Assembly (NCBI RefSeq): GCF_020360975.1
Contig: NW_025408672.1
Location: forward strand, 1,984,001-2,048,000
Reading direction: 5' to 3'
DNA: 64,000 bases
Origin: Hirsutella rhossiliensis
Taxonomy: Eukaryota; Ascomycota; Sordariomycetes; Hypocreales; Ophiocordycipitaceae
Positions within the stretch are counted from its first letter, which is position 1, and each line of letters opens with the position of its first letter. The position numbers and the translations under genes are program-made. Shown in pieces: positions 38,070 through 47,723 of the stretch. Under the pieces are notes generated by a model. It was not told the origin of the DNA, did not search any database, and saw only the letters and a program-made list of their open reading frames with translations.

Positions 38070-41000
38070 TCTTATAAAAAGAGATATAAGAAGTATATAA
38101 AAATATATAAAGGTAAAATTAAAAGTAAGAGGTTAGATAGGTAAGGTAGAAAGATTTAATTCTTATAAGAGTAGTAATAAAGGTAAGGGAGTAATTATTA
38201 TATTACCTTAATTATCCTTCTTTCCTTTATTTAATACCTCTCTTTATACTTATTTAGTATTTTAATTAATAAAGAAGATCCTACTTAAAGAAGCTACTAA
38301 TTTCCTTTTAACTACTAAGCTTTTTATTAGTTTTTCCTTTCTTTTCTAGCTATTACCGGTATATCTATCTTATCTTTTACTACCTTTATAAGAAGCTATC
38401 GCTACTTTTACTTCCCTTCTTACCCCTACCCTCTTCTTTATACCTTCTTTTAGCTCCTTCCTTAAAACCTATTTTTTAGCTTCCTAGGTCCCTTATATTA
38501 AGGGATATCTCTAAGAACTATAAAATTAAGCTATACTTTACGATATACCCCCTTAGCTATAGCCTACTCTTATAGAAAGGGTAAAGCTAAATACCTAGGC
38601 CGGTAAGCGTATAAAGGAGGTCTTAGTTTATACTTATCCCTTACTTAAGAAATCTAGGTTTTAGCCCTAGGCTCTTTTAGACCTACTTTAGAAAAAGGGG
38701 ACTTAAGGAGGAAATTAAGTCTTATAAGAAAGGGGGGCTTCTCTAAGGATAAGTCCCTAAAAAGGGGGCCTTTAAGAAGAATAAGTCCTAATTAAGCTAA
38801 GGGCCCTCCTTTAAGATAAGTCCTAATTCCTCTCTTTAGCTATAGATATTTCCTTCCTCCTACGTACTATTAGCCTTTCTTATAAACTCTTAAGGTAGGC
38901 TTTTAAAGATAACTTCTCTTAAATATCTTCTAGCTTAATTTACTATAAAAGGATAGCTAGCTTTTACTTTAGTAGGGGCTTTATAAGACCGTTAGCTTTT
39001 ATTAATACTATTAAAACTTAATAAATAGAAATAAGTCCCCTTTAAACCTCTTAGCGTAACTAATACTAATAGATATTAATATACTATAGCTAGGTCGATA
39101 GCTTACTATTTTCCTTTATAAGAATTTATATAGTCTATATATTATTATATTTTATAGCTAATAGGGTCGGAATTTATAATTATAGAGATATTAATAGCTA
39201 GCTAAGGAAGATCGCTTCTTTTAACGCTTTTAAAAGAGCTAGTAGCTCTACCTCTATACTAAAAGTCGTAATAGTAGCTTACTTCGAAGCTCTTTAAGTA
39301 ATAGGTCCTTTAAAATAGGATATAATATACCCCTATAAGCTCTTTCTATCTAAGGAATTATCTATAAAGGATAAATCGCTTAAATAAAAAAAGATTTTAG
39401 TAGCTAGTTTCCTTCCCTACCCTCCTAAGTATAGACTATATAATCTTATTAAATAGAGATAAAGGATTACTTAGTTTATTACTTCTTAGTACTTAGGGCT
39501 AGGATTCTAGTTATACCTAGCTAGCTAAGAGACTATAAAAGAGATATCTAGTCTAGTAGAAATAGCTAAAAAAAGTAAGGAGCTTACCTTTTATTAATAT
39601 TAGTATTTCTCTTACTCCCTAGCTTAAAAGGATAGATTAAGTAAAAGCTCTTTATTTATTATAGGCGTAGAGAGAAGCTTCTTATTAAGGGAATTAACTA
39701 GGAATTTATAAGCGACCTTATTAATATAGGCGTCCTAGGTAAGCTAGATAGTCTATTAAGACCTATTTTAAAGGATTTATATCCCTAGGAACTACTTTAG
39801 CTCCCTTAGCTTAGTTATCTTATACCTTTATTATAGACCTTTTATAGCCTTCTTAGTAGTTACTTCTTCCTCTTTTAAGTAGGCCTAGATAATATCGTCG
39901 ATATAAAAAAAGACTATAAATTTTCCCTTCTATATTATATATAGTTCCTAAGGGACTTTCTTAAAGCTTAGGGCTTTAAGGGAACCTATTAAATACTATT
40001 ACTAAAGAAAGGGCGATCTTTATAATCTATATAGAGCTTTCCTAAGCTATAGAACCTTTCTTAGTTATTAAAAACTAAGAGAAAGTTATATATAAATAAC
40101 TTTTTTTTCTTTAAGGGGGTAGTTAATAAAGGCGTTAACTATATCTATCTAATCGAGCTCGAGGTTAAATTCTACTACTATAGCTATAAAGGTCTAAAAA
40201 GACATTCCTATTAAGGGAGTTGCCTTAGTAAGAAGATCCCCTTTTTCTTACTAGTTCTTATAGATAACTAGCTAAGCTTTATACTTTTAAAGGAAGCTAT
40301 ATTTATTAGTCTTATAGATAAAGACCTACTTATAGCTAAGGACCTATTTTCCTCTTACCTTTTCCTTAAGGACCTTTTTAAAAGACCCTATCTCCTTATA
40401 TAAGGCTAGGTAGTCTTTCTAGGCCTAGAAAAACTAGTCTTTAAAGGGGTGTTTTTCTAGCTACTTTTAGTTTACTAGTAGGTCTAGGAGGTCTCTTTTA
40501 TATACCTTCCTTACTAATAGCTATAGCTTAAAGAGCTAGCCTACTAAAATGCTCCGTAGGAACTATCTTTTATAGCCGTTAGATAGAAGTCTGAAAAATA
40601 ATCGAAATAAGGGAGAGGTTAGTCTTCTTTAGTAACTATATCGGGCCCTATACCTTCCTTTACTTCTCGAAGCAGGGATAAATAGGCAGCCGGGTAATCC
40701 TTTAAGAGAGGTGCCTTTCCTACCCCCTTAAGGGTTAATATAAGAAGACTAATAAAGAAAGCTACTTTTAGATCTTCTTTTTATTTTATAAGAGGAAGCG
40801 TAGGAAGGTAAGCGTATTTTAGCTCTACCGCTTTCCTATAGTCTCTTTCTTTATCTAGATTATCTAATCTAGTAGCTTCCTCTTTTTCTTTAAAGTTAGC
40901 GTTATCCTTAACTACTTTAACGTTAGTTTCTTCTTTTATTTCCTTATCTAAGACCTCTTTTTATAACTATTAGGAAGGGGGAATTTAGATCTTTTAAATT

Positions 41001-44000
41001 AGCTAACGTTATAATAGTAAGAGGGGCTATTAATCCCTCTTTCTATTAAAGAAGCTAGATTCGTCGAAAATTATATCCTTATTCGAAATAACCTTTTATA
41101 AAAGAAGAATCTAGATCTAGAAGATATTTATAGAATTATAACTAATAAGGTAACTAATAAAGGCTCTAAGATTAAGCTTTCTTTTCTTCTTCCTTTTTAG
41201 CTATATATCGGTAGTTATAGCGTATACCTTATAGCTATAGGCATAAAGGTAAGCTAGTAAGGCCCTCTTCTTTATAAAGAGCTTAAGGGGGGATTTCTAG
41301 TCTATTTCTTAGTTTAGTTCCCTAGGGTCCTTAGGGTCCCTAGGGGTCCGGTTCCGAAGGTAATAAGCGGTCTTAACGACTTCCCTTTAAAGGTTATATA
41401 GAAGCTTTATAGTAAGTCTTATTATACGGGCCCTTTTTATTATAGCACCCCTTAATCTATCTACCCCTCCGTTCTAGGCCTAGGTATTTAGTGCTAATAG
41501 GAGGGGTAAAATGCCCCTTTTTAAAGCTATTTTAAGATATCCTTTATAAATAGCTCTCTATTAGACTATATCTTCTTTACCTTATAGCTAAAGTAGGATT
41601 TTATCTAGTTAATAAAGTCCTAGAAGGTAAACTAGTTATACTTACTTAGGTAGGTCTATAGAAAATAAGGGAAAACTATCTCTAAAAAAGCGTCTATAAA
41701 AAATATTACCTTAACGAAGCTTTCTTAGTCCCTAGAGACGTCGGTCTAGTCGACCTAAATTTCCTTATATAGCTAGTCTAGCTATAAAGGCGTTCGTCTA
41801 GAAATTTATTTCTTAGTCTTTCCTTAGCTATAGTATTTATATTCGACGGTCTTTAGGCCCCTTATTTATACGCCTTATTATTAACCTAGCTTATATAAAG
41901 CTAGGGGGCCTAGGTAACTAAGTCGTGCGTGCTAAAGAAGACCGTCTCCTTAGGCTGCTAGAAGAGGGTCCTTAGAACCTACCCTCTTAGTAAGGAAAGC
42001 TAACTTCTCGAGAGATTCCTTTCTAAGGATAGGTTAGAATTCGAGAATAAATTAACTAAATTTTTCCTCGATAAGCCTAATAGTCTAATTCTTCTAGACT
42101 AGCCTCGTAGGTTTAGACGTCGTATCCTAGAATATTCCTTCCTCTTAAAGAAGGTAGAAGGAAATTAGGCTCGTTAAAAATTAAGGGTAAAAAGCTACCC
42201 TTTTTCGTCGAAGAATTTATATAGTCCTATTAGGTAATTTTATCGTGAAATTCACCCTTCTATATCCCTTAATCCGTAAAGTTAATTCCCTAGCAATAAG
42301 GTATTCCCTCTATACCTTCTTAAAGGACTAGAATCGAGAAAGTATATTATAGATATTAAGGGAAGTACCGGAGTAAAGGATAGCTAATTTTTATAGGGGA
42401 TAATCGGAGGGCTTTAACGGTTAGTTTTAGCCTTATTAATCTATAGGGAAGATAAAGGCTGGATTTACTATACTAATAATTTTTCCTTAAATTTATAGCT
42501 CGAATAAGGGTAGCGGCGTTAGTTACTATTTCTTAGTAACCTAAATCTTATCTATTATCTTTTATAATAAGGGGTCCTCCTTAAGAGACTATTATATTAT
42601 TTCTTATAGCCTCTTTAAAGGTTTAAATCCTTTAGGTCGGTTTTCCTTAAAGACCTACTAGTATTATAATAACCGATAGCTTAGTAGTTTATAGGCTAGG
42701 CAGCTGTTTTATCTAGTCTTTTATTTCTTCGAGGAATCCTCGTCCTAATCTAAAAGGTCTACTTAAAAACCCCCCCTTTTTACCCCTTATTACTAATTTT
42801 AACGAAGAGGTTCGATTTCGACTAGTTCCCTAATTTTTCGACTAACGGACTAAAAGGTCTATTAAGGGACTAGTCGGGTCGGTCTAACTAACGGGACCGG
42901 GGCCGGGCCTAGAGTAAGAGGCGGAGCCGGGGCTGGGCCTAGCTAGGGCAGCCGTTAAAGACGGTGTTAATGCTCTCGAGGAAGGTAGAGCTAAAGGAGC
43001 AATAGCTATAGTAGCAGCAGCGGGAACCGTAGTAATAAGGGCTATAGTAGCTATAGGGGCAGTAGGTCGAGCCGTCTAGGTCGAGTGCTAGCTACGAAGG
43101 AATAAGACTACTTACTATTATACTCTAGTAGCCTCTTTATCTAGTTCCCGGCTAGCTTCTTAAAAGATAGTTAAGTAACTATTACTAATAGGCTTTATTA
43201 ATAGAGATATATCCTATAGCTATTAGCTAGAAAGAGCTTTTATAAGGAAGTATTAGTTAGCTTCCTTAAGGATTTCTTCCTACTTAGCTAGCTATAAAGA
43301 AGCTAGTAAGTTCCTAGTAGAAAAGGCTCCTAGGTATACTATATAGGTCTTCCTAATACGGTTAGTTATATAGCCCCTTAAGGGAGTTATTAAGGTCTCG
43401 AGCTTTAAAAGCTACTACTTAAGAGTCTCTTCCTCTTAAAGAGAGATTAGCTTTATAGCACTAACGGATTCTATTATTACTATATATATAGTAGTTAGTA
43501 GCTTCGTCTTATAAAGGTATTCCTTTTAGTAACTCTTATAGTCGCCTAAGGTAGTAGAAAAAGCTCTCTACTATACGGAGGTTAGCTTAGAAAAGAGAGA
43601 AGCTCCCTCTATAAATTCTATTGCCCTAGGATAAAGAGGGGGCTTAAGAGGGTCCTATATATTAAAGAAGACTAAATTATAGATAGTTCTATCTATACGA
43701 GCCTATAGCTCCTTTACCTACTTATCCTAATCTTAGGGCTCTATAAGAATTATCCTATAGACCGTAGGGGCGGTAAAGGAGTCGTTTTTCGATATCGTTA
43801 TAAAGAGAGGGGGTAGAAAAGTTAGTTAAAAATCGGCTATTTTAATAAGAGGGGTAAAAAGAAGCTACGAAGGATATAAGAAAGGTGCCTTTTATAGTAG
43901 CCGAAAGGTATAAGAATACTATTCCTCCTAGGCTTATAACTCTTATAAAGAGAGATATAAGAAGTATATTAAAATATATAAAGGTAGAATTAAAAGTAAG

Positions 44001-44416
44001 GGGTCGGATAAGTAAGGCAAAGAGATTTAATTCTTATAGGAGTAATAATAAAGGTAAGTATGTAATTATTATATTACCTTAATTATCCTTCTTTCCTCTA
44101 TCTAACGCCCTTATTTATACCTATCTAGTATCTTAATTAATAAAGAAGATCCTACTTAAAGAAGCTACTAATATCCTTTTGACTACCGAGCTTTTTACTA
44201 GTTTTTCCCCTCTTTTCTAGCCGTTGCCGGTATATCCGTCTTATCTTTCGCTACCTCTATAGGAAGCTATCGCTACTTCTACTTCCCCTCTTGCCCCTAC
44301 CCTCCTCTCTATACCTCCTTTTAGCTCCTTCCTTAAAACCTGTTTTTTAGCTTCCTAGGTCCCTCGTGCTAAGGGATATCTCCGAGAACTATAAAATCAG
44401 GCCACGCTTCGCGACA
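38070..44416 (-). mobile_element. Copia-A copy 3, structurally complete, minus strand
   Basis: The 3' LTR is 38070-38545 and the 5' LTR 43941-44416 (476 bp each), for 6347 bp in all. The target copies are GTAAC at 38065-38069 and GCAAC at 44417-44421. They differ by one C-to-T change in a CpA context, as expected if the left one was RIPped later. The primer site (complement of GTTATAAGCC) lies at 43931-43940 and the polypurine tract complement just after 38545. The internal region mirrors copy 4, including the AGGGAC-type minisatellite near 41315-41350. No open polyprotein remains. Confidence 0.92.
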
Positions 44417-45113
44417 GCAACAGCTAATACGTAGGCAGGCAACAAGTCTTGCATTTATATATAAGGAGCTATATAATTCCGTGCGTTCGTTTACTTACTT
44501 CTTATTCTTTAGATAATTCTCGTTAATTAACTAATGCCCTTTAGGTTGCTTTGCATAACCGCTAATATGCTAGGTATAGGCCGTAACTGTTCGATACCTT
44601 TGTTATTCATTCCTTAAGGCATAAGGTATGCAGTACCATTTCGACCTAGATATTTGCGCCACATCTAACCTAGCTAACACGTGAGGCTTTAGCCCGAAAG
44701 AAGAGGCTATGTCATCCTGCCGAAAGCCTAGGGAGCTGAGAAACTAATTTACAGTATAGCGGCGTAGAAAGATCTTAGACAGTGACAATAAATCCAGTCT
44801 CCTAGATCGAGGTAGCGAGAGGAAGGGGTGGCCCTTCGAGGCATCTGGCATGTGACGAGGCGGCGCGTGAGGGGTCGATTTAGGTCAGGAACCGAGTCGT
44901 GTCTCGACACCCCTCGAACAGCCCTCCTCGTAATCCTCCCTAGTCGAGGGCCTCGACTACGCTACTATACGAGCGGAGTGATAAGTTTATGTATATAAAA
45001 AGTATATAAGAGCGGAGACCTTCTCCACTAGCTATTAGTCGGACATACTCAACCTTGCACCACTCCTAATAAGACATCAACTACCATAATAATAACAATA
45101 AACCTGTTCGACA
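44417..45113 (+). promoter_or_regulatory. Non-RIPped upstream region of the small secreted gene
   Basis: At 44417 the sequence changes abruptly from CA/TG-free repeat DNA to normal dinucleotide use, marking the left edge of a unique island. No coding frame is convincing in 44417-45113. A strong TATA-like element, TATATAAAA, lies at 44992-45000, about 115 bases before the ATG at 45114, and a pyrimidine-rich patch and an A-rich leader follow. A 19-base palindrome lies at 44941-44959. Confidence 0.6.
44941..44959. promoter_or_regulatory. Perfect inverted repeat in the promoter
   Basis: Nine-base arms TAGTCGAGG and CCTCGACTA are separated by a single G, about 33 bases upstream of the TATA-like element. 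The short, symmetric, GC-containing form in an AT-rich promoter suggests a dimeric transcription-factor site, but the factor is unknown. Confidence 0.45.
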
Positions 45114-45321
45114 ATGAACGTTCTCGCAATTGCTATTTGCTTGTTCACCGCTACGGCGGTAGCTCATGTACGTGGCTAACAATGGTGTATAAAAGAAGCC
45201 GATGCTAACACCCGGTGAACAGAAACCTACTTCTGAGCACTGCGCAATCAAGAGCTATACTTATAAAGAGTTCAGGCGATGCGTTCAGCAGGGCCAGAAG
45301 GACTGGAAGGGCGAGTACTAA
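45114..45321 (+). CDS. Small secreted peptide gene, two exons
   Basis: Exon 1 is 45114-45167 (18 codons), exon 2 45223-45321 (32 codons and TAA), giving 50 residues. The 55-bp intron has a GTACGT donor, a GCTAAC branch site at 45204-45209 and a CAG acceptor, 13 bases apart, which is textbook fungal splicing. Exon 1 encodes almost exactly a signal peptide (MNVLAIAICLFTATAVA), so the intron falls near the cleavage site. The mature part has two Cys (residues 25 and 38) and is rich in Lys, Arg and Gln, like an effector or small secreted peptide. I recognise no family. After the stop the same frame meets TAA at 45325 and TAG at 45355 and 45364. All are codons RIP can make from Gln, so the gene may once have been longer. 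Confidence 0.65.
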
Positions 45322-45682
45322 GCGTAAAAGAAGTTTAAAGTTTGTTTTAAAGTCTAGGTTAATTAGGAGCCGTCCGGTAGTCTAGTATAATATTATCTTA
45401 TACTGTTACGGGCTGGGCCACGCTGTGCGCCCGGGCTGCGCCCGTGCAACCGACCATCGATAGGCGTGGTCAATTGACTAGCTGGGCAGCTTAGTCAATT
45501 CGTCTTCTTTTGCCCTCTGCCGCCGTCGTGACGCAGTAGTCTGATTGAATGGCTGCCCCGCAGCAACGAACAGTAGTGTGACCACCGCTTTAGCCCTCGT
45601 GGGGCCGACCCGTTAAATATACTAAATATAGATAATAGAGTAGGGATAGATATTATATAAATCTATTAAATCGAACGCTAAA
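45322..45682. other. 3' flank of small gene and island edge
   Basis: The first 90 bases have no CA on the plus strand and may be RIP-affected. 45405-45620 is GC-richer with normal dinucleotides and no supported ORF. A hairpin lies at 45472-45500, with arms AATTGACTA and TAGTCAATT around an 11-base loop. The sequence turns AT-rich again from about 45620 up to the solo LTR. Confidence 0.5.
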
Positions 45683-46166
45683 TATCGCGAAGCGTGGCCT
45701 GATTTCGTAGATCTCGGAGATATCCCTTAGTAAGAGGGACCTAGGAAGCTAAAAGACCGGTATAGAAAAAGGAAGAAGGAGCTAAAAGGAGGTATAGAGA
45801 GGAGGGTAGGGGTAAGAGGGGAAGCAGAAGTAGCGATAGCTTCCTATAGAGGTAGCGAGAGATAAGACGGATATACCGGCAACGGCTAGAATAGAGGGGA
45901 AACCCCGGTAAAAAGCTCGGTAGTTAAGAAGACATTAGTAGCTTCTTTAAGTAAGATCTTCTTTATTAATTAGGATACTAGAGGGATATAAAGAGGGGCG
46001 TTAGATAGAGGAAAGAAGGAAAATTAAGGCAATATAATAATTACTCCCTTACTATAATTACTGCCCTTATAAGAATTAAATATCTTTACCCTACTTATTT
46101 AACCCCTTACTTTTAATTTTACCTTTATATACTTTATATATACTTCTTATATCTCTCTTTATAAGA
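45683..46166 (+). repeat. Solo LTR, copia-A family
   Basis: A 484-bp LTR in plus orientation starting TATCGCGAAGCGTGGCC and ending TTTATAAGA. The flanking five-mers (CTAAA on the left, AATAT on the right) do not match, so a target duplication is not shown. It may derive from recombination between LTRs of two different insertions. Confidence 0.85.
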
Positions 46167-47086
46167 AATATATTAAGGCTTTATTAAGTATAGTATATAT
46201 CTTACTATTAAATTTATATTCCTTATACCTTTCTTAGATCTCTTAAAAGCTTTACTTAGTACTTTAGTTCCTAACTATTTAATTCCTAAGAAGGTAATAT
46301 AAGAAGGAAGGATATTGCTATAGCTCGCTAAGATATATACTTAGGCACGTATCTAGCTATATAGTATCTAGCTTATATATCCCCTTTCCTCTTTTTTAGT
46401 AAGTTATATAAAGTATATTTCCACTTTTCCTTTAGCTAGTATTAATTAATTACTATATCCCTCTTTTTTATTAGTAAAAGGTACTTAAGGCTATAATTAG
46501 TTTAAAAGGTATTACTTCTTTACTAATTTAAAAATAATAGTATTAATAATATAACTAATACTTATTAAATAGTTATAATATTTATTTAGCTTCTTTTATC
46601 TAAGTATAAATATACTTACCCTTAGTATTAGTTTAGGTATTTACTTAAATATTAGCTATTATATATAAAGTAAACAAAGCTATATATATAAGTATATATT
46701 TAATAATAAGAATATATATAGTATATAGTTAGGTTCTTTATAGCTTATTATTTATATATAAAAAGGTACTTACTATATATCCCTTTACTTATCTTATAAT
46801 AGTATAAGCTATATTAATACTAAACTTAATATTAAAACCTTAAGGATATTAGCTAGGATAGTAATAGTAATAGCTATAGTAGTAAATAAATAAACTATAT
46901 TAATAGTACTTATAAAGAATATAATAATAAAAGTAATATTAATAAAATATATAAGTATAATTTATAAAACTATTTTATTATAAATTATAAGAGTTAGACT
47001 AATAAGTAAGTTTACTTTAGACTATTAATAATCGTTTAATATTAGTCTTAATAAGTTAAGCTTTTATAATTAAGAAAGTAAGGCTT
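46167..47086. other. Unassigned RIPped repeat DNA
   Basis: TA-rich DNA between a solo LTR and copia-A copy 4. 46655-46800 resembles 29505-29660, so part is a dispersed repeat of unknown type. I see no open frame, polymerase or transposase motif. Confidence 0.55.
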
Positions 47087-47568
47087 AAAGTTATCGCGAA
47101 GCGTAGCCTGATTTCGCAGTTCTTAGAGATATCCCTTAGCACGAGGGACCTAGGAAGCTAAAAAACAGGTTTTAAGGAAGGAGCTAAAAGGAGGTGCAAA
47201 GAGGAGGGTAGGGGCAAGAGGGGAAGTAGAAGTAGCGATAGCTTCCTATAGAGGTAGCGAGAGATAAGACGGATATACCGGCAACGGCTAGAAAGGAGGG
47301 GAAAAAACCAGCAAAAAGCTCGGTAGTCGAAAGGATATTAGTAGCTTCTTTAAGTAGGATCTTCTTTATTAATTAAGATACTAGATAGGTATAAATAAGG
47401 GCGTTAGATAGAGGAAAGAAGGATAATTAAGGTAATATAATAATTACTCCCCTACCTTTATTGCTGCTCCCGCGAGAATTAAATCTCTCTACCCTGCCTA
47501 TCCGACCCCTTACTTCTAATTTCACCTTTATATATTTTTATATACTTCTCGTATCTCTCTTCGCGAGA

Positions 47569-47582
47569 GTTATAAGCCTAGG
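47569..47582 (+). promoter_or_regulatory. Primer-binding site of copia-A (initiator tRNA-Met half type)
   Basis: GTTATAAGCCTAGG directly follows the 5' LTR. Before RIP it was probably GTTATGAGCC, whose complement GGCTCATAAC matches the CAT-anticodon loop of initiator tRNA-Met. Drosophila copia and yeast Ty5 prime from such half-tRNAs. Confidence 0.5.
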
Positions 47583-47723
47583 AGGAATAGTATTCCTATA
47601 CCTTCCGGCTACTATAAAAGGCAACCTTCTTATATCCCTCGTAGCTCCCTTTTACCCCTCTTACTAAAAAAGCCGATTTTTAACTAACTTTTCTACCCCC
47701 CCCTCTTCTTCCGCAACGATAAT

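Noticed and set aside
43885..44082. 65-codon open stretch across the primer site and 5' LTR of copia-A copy 3
   Set aside because: It crosses the LTR boundary of a known element and is not kept in other copies, so it is a chance opening.
47461..47667. 68-codon open stretch across the 5' LTR end of copia-A copy 4
   Set aside because: Same position as above on the other strand. It has a membrane-like composition only because the LTR is T-rich.
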